Shown: positions 30,153 to 42,559, numbered from the stretch's first letter. The stretch is 64,000 nt of DNA from Podospora comata (GCA_017354895.1 CP071497.1:3100001-3164000); one strand, 5' to 3'. The notes: generated by a model from the letters alone, not told the origin. Numbers and translations: made by a program.

Positions 30153-32427
30153 CTTGGATCTATTAATCCCTTACTCTTTCATTCAACGCAATCAATCCTC
30201 TGCTTCGAATAATGTAATTGAGAACTCTCACAATCCTGGTCAAAACATATTCAGCATATGTCGGTGCCGATAAAGTAACACTGGGAACAGGCGCCAATCC
30301 TCAGGGTTAAGGGGTTTTGTGTATAGTCGTCACTCCGGTTCCGTCTGGGACTGTTCGTCAGGCTCGTCTCCTGAATCAGGCGGGAGGTTGACACCCGAAG
30401 AACCTCCATATTTGAACCTAAGGGGCTTGGCTAGGCGAGCCAGCGTCTCAGGCCAGTGGCCGAGCGCTCCTGCTTCGTTGCGGAACGACCGATAAAGGCG
30501 CTGGCGAGCGCTAGGGACTGCGGAGAGGTATAAGAACGCGTATGAAAGTCTGGTGGTGTCAAGCTATCCAGTCTTTTCTGCTCACCAAAAAAGACCTTGG
30601 GAGCAACTGGCTGATCTGCCAGGACCCAAGCATACCATTTCCCTCGGTTCATCACTATATTACGTCTTTCGTGAGCCCGACAAGCATGATCTCGAGTATG
30701 CTGAAAGATGTGGTTATGAGGCTTGATTGACTAAGATACCTAACTAAGAGTATTTGACACAGATGGGATGATGGCTTAATATATGCTGAGTGACCTCCTA
30801 GCACCCCTGAATACCCCCATGAAACCTATGTACCAATGCATTGCTCTCCTGGGGTCACGATCCTATTCTTGAGCAAAGTACATTCATGAATCCGGTGACT
30901 TGGTTGCGAGAAACTTTCTATTCTATTGTATTTAGTAAGCTGTTCTTGGGGCATGAACAAGCTGAACAGTCAAAAGTTAGTCAACGAAAGGCTGGAGCGA
31001 ATGTAGTTGAAAGTGGAGACATGTCAGAGTTAGGGAGTGGCAAGATCGAAAGATGGATAAGATAAGAGGAATTTGTTTTTCGGCACCCACCCACTTGGAA
31101 GTGTTAAGGTACCTTAGGTAGCAACGCTTCGGCCCCTTCCACACTCACATAGCAAGTTAGAAAGGTTAACTATACTCTGTGTTTACTTTGCAGTGCTAGG
31201 TTCTTTTGTCCACTGCGTCGGCCTTCATTTAATTGTTGGATATTCCTAGCAGAAGTGGACATGAATGACCTCTGCTCTCTTTCTCACGGATGCATCGCAT
31301 CGCATCTCGTACCCTGCCAAACCGGCAGGAATTCGAACTAGAGGATAATAAGAAAGAGGCTGACTGCCCGACGTACAGGAATACTGGCAAACAGGCGCGT
31401 CCGGATTGATCACATGCACAGCGCCGGGACATATTTCCCCACCAACTCCAAACGCTGCTGTTTTCACCAAATCATCACCAGGTGTCAGAGTAGCATCACT
31501 GGGAGGTACGTGCTTTCTATCAGCGTCCTTTGGCTCTGTGTTTAATCTCTAACAAGCAAGACCTATCCAGCTACGTCTCAGAAGATTTCCCGTTTGCCAC
31601 GATGCCGACCACCGAACGAGTCATGCCTTACAAATCTGAATCAATTTTGCCAACCTTCGCCAAGTAGGAAGAGATGTCTTACCATGCCAAATTGCTTGCG
31701 AAGGGAGATCAAGTGGCTTGTAGGTTGAATGCTTCTATTTGAGGGATTAGGTCGACATTAACAAGACACATATTCAACAACTAAACAAGAAATGCTATAG
31801 TTAACATCGACATCACCCTCTATGTGATCCCCAGCAGCTCTACCTTTCTCCTTTGGAGCCAACCCTCCCTGTCGTCGATTGCTGGCACTTCCCTGCTACA
31901 GAAGAAATTTGAAACCGGACTCGAAGCTTTTGAAATCAACAGACTTGACTCACAGCGTTTCGACCCCGTTGCCCGGCTCGCCTCTGTTCCGGTGGTTACA
32001 TCTAAGGTGAAATTTCACGTGGAGCAGGAGGTCGCACATCGACTGGCAGCAATAGAGGTTGCCACCTTCGGCCAGAGACCGATCGTCTGTAGGGGAGATG
32101 AACGATCATCGCTATGCTCGAGAAGGTTGGCAGTGGCGATGCGCACGGCCATCAGCAATTTTATAAAGACACCACCAGCTTGCATTCCGATCCTCCTTCT
32201 CCTTCTTCTCAGCCCATCCCGCACATCTCTCATCTCCTTTTTCTTCCACCAACCCTTCGAGTCTGGCACTCAATCCCACCCTTTGTCTTGACTGCCGGTC
32301 AGCCATTCGTTTTCGTTGCAGGTTTGACTGCTTGTTCACACGATACACCCTTTTAACTCCAACTTTTTTAGCACCTCAACACACCAACAAGCGTCAATTC
32401 TGGCAATTCGACCTACCTGATTCCAAC
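29716..32427. other. long intergenic region (about 2.7 kb)
   Basis: Apart from the doubtful frame at 29637-30152 no gene is supported. A G/C-rich stretch at about 30420-30560 can form short hairpins. The last 300 bases are CT-rich leader of the proline-rich secreted protein. Confidence 0.4.
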
Positions 32428-33447
32428 ATGAGGATTACTTCCGTTATTGTTCTTGCCGCAGCGCTGGGCGCCTACGCTGCTCCTCAGGCCCTCAACACCA
32501 GGGATGTTACGACCGATGGGGTCTCCGCTAGAGGAGTGGCCCTTGGTGACGGAAGAGTTGCACTCCCTGCAGTGCAGCCCGGTAGCCGCACCCGCCGAGG
32601 CAGTAGTAGCAAGGCTGCTCGCTCTCTGGATGATATAATCAAGGCCCGTAGTCCCCAACGTGCACCACCACCACCACCATCACGTGGCGGAGCACCTCCC
32701 CCCCCTCAAACAGGAGGCGGTGGCGGTCGAGGTGGTGCTCCCCCTCCTCCCAACGGAGGCGGTCGGGGTGGTGCCCCCCCTCCTCCAAACGGAGGCGGTC
32801 AATTCGGAGCAACCCCAGGTGGTGGCTTCAATGGCGGTGCACCCCCACAACCTACTGGAGGTCGTGGTGGTGGAAGACAGTTCAGACGTGCCGAAGTTTC
32901 AACCTCTGACGATGTTGACTCGGACTTTGTTGAAGGAGAGACACTCGCCCTCACCGAAGCCAATCTCGCAGCAAGGGATGCAGAGCTCGAAGCACGGGAC
33001 TTCAGCGACAATGACTCCGTCTTCTCCGCCGATGACGACGCCAATTCGGTTTTCTCTGACGACTCTCTCTTTTCTGTTGATAGCCAGCGTGGTGGTAACC
33101 CCGCTGGTGTTCAGCCGCGGAGCCCGCAGTTCAGACCCCCTCCACCACCTCCTCAGAGAGCCCCCCCCTCACCTGTTCGGAGACCCGCTCCTCCGCCTCC
33201 TCAGAGAGCTCCCCCTCCTCGGGCCCCAGCTCAAAGAGCACCTCCTCCACCTCCTCAGAGAGCCCCTCCCTCACCTGCTCGGAGACCCGCTCCTCCGCCT
33301 CCTCAGAGAGCTCCCCCTCCTCGGGCCCCAGCTCAAAGAGCACCTCCTCCACCTCCTCAGAGAGCCCCCCCTCCCCGTGCGCCAGCTCAAAGACCCCCTC
33401 CACCTCCTCAGCGAGCCCCCCCTCCCCCGCGCCCATTTAGAGCGTAG
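32428..33447 (+). CDS. proline-rich repetitive secreted protein
   Basis: Single exon, 339 residues, start at the ATG at 32428 (CCAACATGAG). MRITSVIVLAAALGAYAAPQ is a signal peptide with an A-x-A cleavage site. A pro-like segment has the basic site TRRGSSSK. Then come Gly/Pro blocks (GGAPPPPQTGGGGGRGG, GGAPPPPNGGGRGG), an acidic middle (DDVDSDFVEGE, SVFSADDDANSVFSDDS), and a C-terminal tail made of QRAPPPPPQRAPPSPARRPA-type repeats, duplicated at DNA level with a period of about 102 bp. No cysteines or catalytic motif. Low-complexity proteins of this type are usually wall- or hypha-associated; that is inference. Confidence 0.75.
   Translation: MRITSVIVLAAALGAYAAPQALNTRDVTTDGVSARGVALGDGRVALPAVQPGSRTRRGSSSKAARSLDDIIKARSPQRAPPPPPSRGGAPPPPQTGGGGGRGGAPPPPNGGGRGGAPPPPNGGGQFGATPGGGFNGGAPPQPTGGRGGGRQFRRAEVSTSDDVDSDFVEGETLALTEANLAARDAELEARDFSDNDSVFSADDDANSVFSDDSLFSVDSQRGGNPAGVQPRSPQFRPPPPPPQRAPPSPVRRPAPPPPQRAPPPRAPAQRAPPPPPQRAPPSPARRPAPPPPQRAPPPRAPAQRAPPPPPQRAPPPRAPAQRPPPPPQRAPPPPRPFRA
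33139..33420 (+). repeat. tandem repeat of about 102 bp in the proline-rich coding region
   Basis: Two nearly identical copies (about 33139-33240 and 33241-33342) and a partial third encode the Pro-Arg-Ala-Gln-rich tail. The period is a multiple of three, so copy-number change keeps the frame. Confidence 0.7.
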
Positions 33448-34080
33448 GCAGAACCACTGGCTAGACTCGATGGTGGTGATGACTGATATGAGATGGAACC
33501 GACGCTCGTTTTGAATGTGCTGGGAACATTTGTGGATAACAATGATTATGATAGGCAAGTTCAAATTTTGATCGGCAGATATAGCTCGAGTATGTAGACT
33601 CTGTCTCGAGCCATGACGGCTTGGGACAGACATGAGAAAGGAGATTGACTGTATACACTGTTTCACGTTGGCGAGTGAGGTTGATGTATCCATTTGTTGC
33701 TTGCTGATTGATGACGGTGATTCTCCTGTAGGAGAGAGGGCTGTCTGATCGGGAGGACTGAAACCAGAAATACCCAGTCGGCATTGTACTTTTAAGACAG
33801 CACGACGGCTGTTTTGATGGACCAAAATGTTGCTGGCTTGAGATTCTGTTATAGGGTTTCTAGCCGGTAGTACTTGGCGATAATTTTGATCAGCTTTTTC
33901 TTTATATGAGAAAAAAAAAAGATACATGCAAAACACTCGTCTGTCTTTGACGAGCCCATGCCCTCGCTTCTCCAACTCGTTACAACGTTTCACCAGGCGT
34001 TGAGAGAGACATCCTCCTCAACGCTGATACCATCACCACCCACCGAACACGTTCATTCTGTGCCCCCATTCAGGGCCCGG
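33448..34080. other. intergenic, convergent 3' ends
   Basis: 3' regions of the proline-rich and F-box genes. Nothing further recognised. Confidence 0.45.
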
Positions 34081-35838
34081 CTACAGGAATGGATTATCCT
34101 CCACGACGCCAAAAAGGTAGTCCATCGCGCCCACGTTGATGACATCCTCAGACTCGTAGGTCCCCGAGTCCCCAAGAAAGCCTGCGTCGAGTATCTCACC
34201 CCCTTTCAGCCTCAAACCGATAGTATAAAGACCCCACTTGACTATCCCCGGCAGCTGAGCCGCCAGTCGGTCGCGGAGAAGTTCCAGTATCGATACCCAG
34301 CTCCCGTTCTGGAGCTTGACATCCACGTAGAGACGTCTTAGTCTGTGGCCGACGCCTTGAACAAATGTGAAAAATTCTTGCTGGTCTAGTTTAACTCCAC
34401 AGACACGGAGCTCTTTTAGGTAGGGGAATGGCGGGCATTTTGATAGGGCAGGGCCGAGGTGGTAGCCATCGCCGGGTCGACTGCCGCCCTCGAGATGAAG
34501 GCCGAAGCAGGTGAGGTCGATGTTAAGGGTTTTCAGTTTGGGGCTGGAGATGACAGCGGAAATGTAACCGTCAATGATTTCTTTGTCTTGTCCCTCAATG
34601 GGGGCGGTTCGGGTCGGCGGGGGGTGGGTGTGATGATCAATGTGGACGGATTGGAGGTCTTGGCATGAAATTCGGAGCTGGTGGAGGAGGGAGTCGCGGT
34701 CTTTGGTTGGTGGGAGGATCATACTGTAGTCACCCTTGCGAGGAAAGGCATTCACAACTAGACTTTTGAGGTGATGGCCTGCTTGGTGGATGGCAACGGG
34801 GAGGTCGGTGAGGAGTCTGGCAACGAAGTTGCTGCCGTTCGAGAAAAGGGCTTCGTTTATTTTCCAGCTCAGTCCGGCTTCGAGCCAGGAGGTGAGAGCG
34901 GCCTTGTCCAGGAGGATATTCGGATGATACTCGGCCAGGTCACTTTCTTCCATGAACTGACACCTCTTGCTGTGATTGGTGTTGTAAAAGACGAGGTGCT
35001 CAACTTTTCCTAGTCGTTTGATTGCCGACGCAACCTTTTGGGTAAAGATTCCATCTTCGACAAGGCGGGACTGTTCCAAATGGAGAGCCTTGAACCGCTC
35101 ATAGCTGTTGCGGAGAATGGAGCTCCACTCATCTCTTTCGCATTGTTGAGACGTGTCGAACGCAGGCTCCTCCCAGATTTCCATCATCAAACTCCAGCTC
35201 TTGCATATCTCGTCAAAATTGCTAGCGGCCTCGCACGACTCGGCGGGCTCTGAAATAAACTCACCATGTGAGTCCAGGAAGCCAATATTAGGAGTGGGAT
35301 TTCGGCCGACTCCATATCGCTCTACCTGCTTATTCAAAAGTTGGAGGCGGGTGTTAGTGAAATAAACCGGGGCCTCCGCCAGAGCCTTGGTTCGGTATGC
35401 CATTTGCAGCTTGATAGAGCGAACGCCAGATGCGAGACGGGGCATCACCAGTAGCTGCTCCAGCGTGTCGAGGGCGGTCTGGCTGATGTCAATGTGAATA
35501 TGGGGGAGCAGAAGTGGCGAGGCTAGCTCACAAAAGAGGCGGTTGACAAGGCGAAGGTTGCGAATGTCGGACTGGTCCAGTTCATACTTTTCTCCTCCAT
35601 GACAGACTGAGCAGTAGTCCCAGTCCCAGTCATAACGATGCTCGTGTGGAGTGAGCTCTTCGACAATTTCGCGAAGAATCTCCACGGGAAGGTCGTTAAG
35701 GGAACGATAGGATGTGCTCGGGGAGGAGTTGATGTGTAGGTCGCCGATGTCTTCGACAAGGTCATTCTCGGTGAGAGAGCTTGAAGGTGGGAGCCGTGTG
35801 GATGAACCACCCCTTATGCCGTTGTCATCGCAGTCCAT
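34081..35838 (-). CDS. F-box protein with leucine-rich C-terminal region
   Basis: Single exon, 585 residues from the ATG at 35838 (first residues MDCDDNGIRGGSS); the frame stays open 22 codons upstream, but without an ATG. The F-box is at about 47-60 (SLNDLPVEILREIVEEL), followed by a Cys/His pair insert (YCSVCHGGEKY) and RLVNRLFCELASPLLLPHIH, the usual second half. The remaining 450 residues alternate hydrophobic strands and helices (SPKLKTLNIDLTCFGLHLEG, PYLKELRVCG) like degenerate leucine-rich repeats. The family recruits substrates to SCF ubiquitin ligases; fungi have many such genes. The target is unknown. Confidence 0.78.
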   Translation of the reverse strand: MDCDDNGIRGGSSTRLPPSSSLTENDLVEDIGDLHINSSPSTSYRSLNDLPVEILREIVEELTPHEHRYDWDWDYCSVCHGGEKYELDQSDIRNLRLVNRLFCELASPLLLPHIHIDISQTALDTLEQLLVMPRLASGVRSIKLQMAYRTKALAEAPVYFTNTRLQLLNKQVERYGVGRNPTPNIGFLDSHGEFISEPAESCEAASNFDEICKSWSLMMEIWEEPAFDTSQQCERDEWSSILRNSYERFKALHLEQSRLVEDGIFTQKVASAIKRLGKVEHLVFYNTNHSKRCQFMEESDLAEYHPNILLDKAALTSWLEAGLSWKINEALFSNGSNFVARLLTDLPVAIHQAGHHLKSLVVNAFPRKGDYSMILPPTKDRDSLLHQLRISCQDLQSVHIDHHTHPPPTRTAPIEGQDKEIIDGYISAVISSPKLKTLNIDLTCFGLHLEGGSRPGDGYHLGPALSKCPPFPYLKELRVCGVKLDQQEFFTFVQGVGHRLRRLYVDVKLQNGSWVSILELLRDRLAAQLPGIVKWGLYTIGLRLKGGEILDAGFLGDSGTYESEDVINVGAMDYLFGVVEDNPFL

Positions 35839-38030
35839 CACGTCGGCTTGATTAATATTGGAATAGATACGAGGTTGGAACCTTTCACTCAAAGTAAGAT
35901 ACAAGCCACGAGTTACTCCCTTGCCTTCTTACCCAATAACTTGCTTGTGCGATGACTCGGCTGGTGTCGTTGAAAGCTGAAGACGGATTCGCACGTGAGG
36001 TAGCAGTCAGATCCCAACTGACCAATGACCACAGCCAACCAGAATCAAGGTCCAAAGCGATGTGACGCTGGTATGCCTCTATCATTGGCCCGGCCGATCT
36101 CTGTGCAACACTCAAGCCAAATGTTGATCCTTAAACTACACTGATAGTTGGTATTGTTAAGGGCCTATGGCTGGGTGAAGGAAAGAAAAGGAATATGAAA
36201 TACACTGCCCACGACGTCTTCTTATACCGCCCAAACCCCCCGGGCTTCCCCTGCAAAACGTATGGATATCCACCAGATTTGTCTAAATTCCTACGTCAAC
36301 CGCAAGCCTCCCACGTCAATTGACCAAATAACCCTAACCCAGATATCATCCCATAACGGGTATGAGATATTGTTCTCGACGTTTCCAGCCAGCTTAGGGC
36401 AAGGAACATCGGAGGTCATGTAACTGGGTGTGTTGAGCTGGCCACGATGATGTTGAGAAGAAAGTGTGCCGCAGCACGGACCACCGTCAAAGCGTCATCG
36501 GAAAAAAAGCATTTCTTTACCCGCTGCAGATTCCCCTCCCCTTCTGCAAACACACAGATGTGGCTGGCAGGATCAATTGCGGCAGGCAATTCAACTTGTT
36601 GTTGTTTTCCCCCCTTTTCTTTTCTTCAACCTGCAGCGGTACCCAGGCACCACAGCATCAGGAGTCTGGGGATGCGGAGTCGGGTTCGGGTTTCCACAAA
36701 ATCGCCAAACACGAAACAAAGCGGAGAACATAGCCGGCCAGATCAGGGAGTCGGGGCTTGATAACTACTCTGCCACTGGTGAGAGATGAGCAACCAGCTT
36801 CTGGTGTCTGTACGCTCATACCGGTGGTCGACCAACGGGGGACGCTACTGCACCTCGGCCGACCTCGGTGTGGAATGTCACGAACTTTCAGCAGTCCAGT
36901 CCGAGCACACGGCAAACCCCGCCCGCAGGAACTTCTGATATGCGCTTTTAGAACACGAGCTAGACACCAATCAAAATATCAGTCGAGGACAATTTTGTGT
37001 TATTATGCAGCTGACTGAACCAAAGCTCGAGCAGGGACGAACCCATCAAGAAGGGATCGCCACCTAGGGCAGGCTTCATCCTCGCTGCCGGAGCTGGACA
37101 AGGACGCCGTCGACGATAGTGGGGGAGCTGTGGACCTTGCCCTGAACCACTGACATCTCAAAAGCCGCCGCACCCGGAATTTTCTTGCTGACGCACGGCC
37201 GTTGGCTATTGATGGGCGATGTGCTCGAGGATCGAGGTGATCTTTTCACAGCAAGCCGGTAGTCAAGTGTCATGCCACACCACCATGGAACCAATGCCGT
37301 GCCAATTGTTCTAGGGCTGCAGCAGCACGGGCGTCCCTTTCGGTGGGTTCTGCAGAAATGAGAACCATCAGCTCGGCAATTTTGGATGATGAAGCATGAA
37401 GCACAGGAGAAACACCTGGCGCTGGCTGGTGCAGAAAATGGAAAAGGGAGGCGGGAGGAAATTGTCTGACCTCTTTTTAGCCGGCGACAATAAAAGTTTG
37501 GTCGAAGCGACCCGGATTTCAGGCGAGGAGGCGAAAAGCACGTCGATGGAAGCGATGCTCGGTTATGTCTTTTTGCTGCGCGGTGGCTTGCGCTGTTGCT
37601 GCCCTCGCTGTCGTTGGTGGTCGAAGCGACGAACGAGGTTGATTGTTGTGGTGTTGCTCGGACGTGTCAAAGCGCTAACAGCATCTGCCCTTTCCTTTCG
37701 AGGTATCCTGTTAGGGGCCCGTCTCGCCGTATGCAACCCCGCATCAATGCCCTGAAAGGGGTTAGCTACTCGCAGCTATGGAGCGCCTGTGTGTCAAGCT
37801 CCGATCAGATAAGCGAGGAAATCTGCTGACATTACCCGCTTCCCTCCCCAGCACGGTGGTTACCACCTGCTTCACGGGTCCACCCAGCCCCGTCCAAGCC
37901 GTTCAAGGCCAACCATGGCGTCCCGGGCAAGAGCTTCAAAGGGGACCATAATCCCGACCATGCGGGCCGGTGGATTCTCTCTTCAGCTTGTGTTTCTTGA
38001 AGAAGCAACAAGCAACAACGAAACAGCGCC
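35839..38030. other. long intergenic region (about 2.2 kb), divergent promoters
   Basis: Between the F-box gene (minus) and the rhodopsin-domain gene (plus). At about 36450-36790 three overlapping open frames lie on the same strand, none with domain character. I see no repeat or RNA gene. Confidence 0.4.
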
Positions 38031-39239
38031 ATGGACCAAGACGAAGAGGCATATCGAATCGATCAACGACGACAGGATGAGCTGGTCATCATCACCGTGG
38101 TTTTCACGTCGCTGTCCATCCTCGTCGTCGGCACCCGCACCTTTGTGCGGGCCGTCTTGATGAGGAAATTCGGCGCCGATGACTGGACTATGTTGGGGGC
38201 CTTGGTAGGTTGATGGGCTTCTCCGCTCGATACGTCCATCATTCATGAAGCTAACCTGCCTGTCTCACCACCAGCTCTTCTCCTGCGGGTATCTCGTCGA
38301 AATCATCATCATGAAGTACAACGGAGTCGGCCACGCAATTACCACCTTGACAGTTGACAACATGCTCATCTTGATCAAGGTGACGTTGGCCATCCAGTGT
38401 ACCTACTACGCATGCGTCAACTGCATCAAGTTCTCCATTCTGTGCATGTACCTTCGTTTTGGTACGTCGACTGGCTCTTCCCATCTCGCCCTCGCCATTC
38501 ATTTCACTCTTGCTGACAGTTTTGCCTCTCCACAGCCGTGACTGAAACACTCCGATATGCATGCTTCGGCCTGATAGGCTTCCACGCGGTGTTCTTCATC
38601 ATCTCTCTTACAACCACCCTTGCGCAGTGCCAGCCTCTCGAGAAGATGTGGGATCTTACCGGTGTGGCCCCAGGCACGTGCATCAACACCACCGCATTCT
38701 TTTACTTTACGTCCGCCTTCAACATCCTGACCGATATCCTCATTTTTGGCCTCCCCATCAAGACCTTGATTGGCATCAACCGCCCACGCAAGGAGGTGTA
38801 CGCTCTTGTTGGCGTGTTTTGCATTGGCGCCTTCGCCACTGTCATTGCCATCATCCGATTGCACACCATCGTTGTCTACACCACCGCCGTCGATCCTTTC
38901 CGAGAGTCCATTCTCGTCAATCTCTGGTCCGTTCTCGAGGTCAACATTGGCATCATCTGCGCCTCCGCGCCCGCTCTGAAGCCCCTGTTCCACCCCCAGG
39001 CACTTCGAGAGGCGAGATATGGAAGCAGCGGTGGCCCGCCAAAGCGGACGGGATACCACTACCATTCACGGGACAAGAGCGGCACAGAGATCAAGAGCAA
39101 TATCAGGGTTGAGCAGGAGTTCAGTGCCCGAAGTATCAACTTGGGACCCATCCCCAGCAACACCGCCCAGGTAGTCGGGGGGAGGGAACAAAACTCGGAT
39201 CAAGACAGCGTGGATAAAATCTTGCAGGATCGGTATTAA
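38031..39239 (+). CDS. fungal rhodopsin-domain seven-helix membrane protein (PTH11/SAT4 type, without CFEM)
   Basis: Three exons (38031-38204, 38275-38461, 38536-39239) close to 354 residues. Start GCGCCATGGA. The first helix, LVIITVVFTSLSILVVGTR, is followed by the family signature FGADDWTMLGAL. Helices 2-7 follow (ALIKVTLAIQCTYYACVNCI; LIGFHAVFFIISLTTTLAQC; AFFYFTSAFNILTDILIFGL; VGVFCIGAFATVIAII; INIGIICASAPALKPLF-like end). The conserved C-Q-P-L-x-x-M-W loop (CQPLEKMW) and CINTTAFFYF are typical. The soluble tail of about 80 residues is polar. No Cys-rich CFEM domain precedes the helices. Members are plasma-membrane proteins, a few linked to surface sensing in pathogens; the ligand is unknown. 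Confidence 0.87.
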
Positions 39240-40205
39240 ACAATAGTGTCTTGGGATTGTGAGCTACAAGGATGGGAACGGCGCGGTGATACCAATTTCT
39301 TTTGTCTTTGTCTTTTGGGTATGGGTCCTGGAAGGATATTTACCTCGGCATATAGGATTTATTTAACCCTTCGGTCAGTTAAAAATGTATAATATTATCA
39401 TGGAGATACAAACATAACGACTAACGATTTCTTTTATTGCGCATCAGCTCTACATTATTGCTGAACCGTAAGGAAATTACTGACGATTAGTACAAACATC
39501 AGAATTGTTGCCCTACATTGAGTATCAGCCTGTCAGGCGGCTTCCATGCCTATGACTTCGAGGGACCTCGAGCGGACTCCTCAATCGTGCTGATGGCATC
39601 AAAAGGGGCAGTAGTGTCGCCACTGCTCAGCGTGCCTTTTAAGTTCTATTTGCCAACTATTATCTCTGACCATGCTCTTTGTTTTCGGGGAGATACATGT
39701 TGCGGACAACTTATACGTTCATTATTCCCTTAACTGTTCGCATGTAAACATCGCAAGACAGCTGTGCTTTGGTGTGAAAGCGTGTTTCATGGGTTTGTAA
39801 GCACGTTGCCCAGGTTCTCCCCTTTTAACATCACAACCCGTCTACGTGCTTCTAGTATTCTTCCCGGCTTGCTCGAATATCATGAGAGTGTTTAGGTGCA
39901 TGGACACACTGAGCTCGACGCTGCTGTTGTTTAGTGCTATGAGGTACTGTTAGTAAGCCGGCACTGTTTTGAGATGAAGGGGAAGTTTTATGGCTTTGAA
40001 CAAAACTATATAAGTCGAGGCTACTAATACACCTGGTTGACACGAGCATGGCTGCTAAGCAAACATCTGTCAAACATACAATTTCCAATGGTATTGAAAC
40101 ATTACTGTTTGTGTTGAAGCTGTGAGTAGATGTGTTCTAACTCTAATGAAACATGATTTATATAGCTATTATAGAGGAAGGTGTGTGTCACGTTACGCCA
40201 ACGCT
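39240..40205. other. intergenic, AT-rich
   Basis: 3' flank of the rhodopsin-domain gene leading into repeat-derived sequence. No gene is supported. Confidence 0.4.
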
Positions 40206-40520
40206 GTGACGAACCCCTACCCAGAACCTCTGAAAGGGATACTCTGTTGAAGGTGCTTCTAAACAATTAGTCTGGTGCAGGTAAATAGTGCACAACAATG
40301 GCTTGTCCCAATCACAATAGTGTGATACCAACGAATGTGACTTGTATTGGATACTGCAGAACTATCTACAAGCTATCTAGTTCCTCCGTATAGATAGACT
40401 TGTGGATCACCTGGATCACGTCCCCCAAAGGTGATCTGGATCACTTTTCCTTCCTGTGACTCACTATGCTCACCGTGAGTTCGTCGCTCTACTTCCAATT
40501 GGTCAGTAATGACTGGCTAG
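40206..40520 (+). repeat. LTR-like repeat copy A
   Basis: Begins TGTGACGAACCCC and shares with the stretch at 53007 the blocks AGAACCTCTGAAAGGGATAC, GCACACAACAA-like, ACTATCTACAA-like, TTCCTCCGTATA and AATTGGTCA in the same order. It also has an inner palindrome of the GATCACCTGGATCACG type. The outer end is uncertain. Identity as a solo LTR is inference from the TG start and repeated occurrence. Confidence 0.5.
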
Positions 40521-40995
40521 GGGTGTCCCGCGCTCCATGCGATAGCTCTTCATCAGCCATTGTGACCGTTGTGGAGGGTTGATGCTGGTATATTATAGAG
40601 CTTAGCTGCGGCTCTAAAGCTTAATTTTTGTCCTTTTGGAGAGCTTCAAGGGCTAAGATTACCCTCGCTTCCTTTTAAGTAGGAGGCATATCAGATTGTA
40701 GAAAAGTTCGATGTAAAGTGCAAAGAGGACGCGTCGCGCTAGGGAGTGTGCGACGCACTGATATGCATGACTCACTGATAATATACGTTATAGATATCTT
40801 GATACTTTTGAGAATTTAGAAGTATATATTGGTTAGATTTCTACCCTCTTTTGCTGTAATATTTCCTTTATTTAGTGGATAAATCTACTTTTTACTTTAG
40901 CTGATTCCTACCTGTATAGCTATTCCACATTAATAACCCATCACCAGAAGCTATTCTCACCCTGCCTACACTTTTCTCACACCCAGATACGTGCA

Positions 40996-42540
40996 TTAAT
41001 TATAACCACCTATTTCAGGGCCTATATCCGAACCTGTAGTACTGCCCCCTATGCCCCCCTCTTTGCTGTGAATCTGTGTATGCAACAGTCGTTTCGCCCT
41101 CTTCCTCGCACCCCTGAGATGTTTCGCGAGTACTTGGGTCGCGTTTCTTGCCGTTGACTTTACTGGCCGGTTGGCAAGGGCTGCATTTGCAGCAAGGAGC
41201 CTTGGTTGTACATTTCCAAAATAACTCCTGACATTGGCAGGAAACGTTCGGGAAGCCTTATTTACCACGTATAATGGCTTGTTGCTCAGGCGTGCTTGTG
41301 TACACAAATTATCCACCAACTCGTTCATTGCAACACCACAATGGCCGGGCGTCCACATATACCTGACATTGATCCTCTTGATGCCATATACACTTGCAGT
41401 CCACCTAAACTCACGCTCAACCTTCATAACACGAAGGGTAAGACTTGTTGTCAACGTCATTGACATAGGGTCGTTCTCCTGGCGATGCTTGGGAATTCTG
41501 ATGTGTGCTGGATCCTCCGCAACTTTTTCTTGCATTGATGTCAAGTCGTTTACACAATTCTTCGAGTCCGAGTAGATGCCGATGGTAGCTTCTTCCTAGG
41601 GTTTATCGCTGTCCTTGATGCCTGTCGAAGTCATAATGCGCACTATTTCGTCTTTTGCGGCATGCACAGTGTCGATGATCGCTGCACACTCGGAGGAATC
41701 CGGATTGACTGTTACATCCACTGGCTAGGCAACTGCGGCCCATTCCCCGTTCTCCTCGGTGCCGGGTCTGTATCGTTTGTATGCATAGGCATGGGAGCCG
41801 ACCGCATTGGCATGGCGATCGTCGCATAGCGATGCCTCACAGAGCATATTGTATGGCTGCCCCCTGTGCTTCCCGACCGGCTATCAAGCGTCTTTGCTTG
41901 AGGTCTGTGATCTATCCACCCCCGCCAGTACCATGACCATGCCCTTTTCAAGAGCCACCCTTGCTTCCTTCCACCACTACCAGGGGTGCTGGCAGCAGTT
42001 GTTGCCGGGGGGTTTCCACTGGCTGACATCTGGCAGTATGGGCTGGGCGATAGGTTCACGTCCGTCGGGGACTATTTCTTCTCCGGCTCTTATGGACGAA
42101 ATGGCCGGACGGGCTTGGGTGGCAATTTGTGGTGCCCGGGGGCCCTCTGGTAGGAATATTCGAGTCTGTAATCGTTGATATGGTCTCAGCAAAAGATGCA
42201 TTGTCTCCTTTGTTTTGAAAAGCTTAGACAGTTTCCAACTTCTCGTCGACTAGCACCTTGAACTTTTTGCCTTTTGAAACATCGCTCTTTGCCCATTCCA
42301 TCTTACTTACCGCGATCAACTGGGTCTTGGATCCGTGTTGGAACATCACGCAAAAACGCGGAGGAGCTGTCGGCTGCCATCTTGATGAAGGCTGTTCACG
42401 CGCTATTATTGTTGTTGCTCAGACCAGACTCATGAACCTCTCCAACCTGACTGCTTCAAAGACGAAAGCAATGGCAATGAAAATTGTTGGACCAAAGCCA
42501 CTAGTGCTTGTGGGACCCCGTTCTCCTGACAGCTTCTAGC
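40996..42540 (-). mobile_element. degenerate Tad1-like LINE fragment (RNase H end plus ORF1-like piece)
   Basis: On the minus strand a broken frame reads EEATIGIYSDSKNCVNDL near 41590-41540 and then VRYMWTPGHCGVAMNELVDN near 41390-41320, the D-S-K-x-x-V and P-G-H-x-G-x-x-x-N signatures of the RNase H domain that ends Tad-type retrotransposons. Upstream on the same strand, near 42400-42300, MAADSSSAFLRDVPTRIQDP resembles the start of a retroelement ORF1; the pieces between are out of frame with several stops. Not functional. The 40780-40990 stretch beside it is very AT-rich. Confidence 0.65.
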
Positions 42541-42559
42541 GACTGCATTCCACGTCGAA

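Noticed and set aside
30420-30560. possible structured RNA in a G/C-rich stretch
   Set aside because: Only 6-7-bp inverted repeats could be found by eye; too weak to claim.
33131-33436. 101-codon Glu-rich minus-strand frame
   Set aside because: Antisense of the proline-rich repeat; the complement of CCT/CCC-rich codons gives Glu/Gly/Arg text by necessity.
36447-36789. three overlapping plus-strand frames of about 100 codons
   Set aside because: Three phases open at once in a short stretch without domains points to chance and leader sequence, not to a gene.
38499-39065. 188-codon minus-strand frame
   Set aside because: Antisense to the rhodopsin-domain gene, whose exon model and membrane helices are clear.
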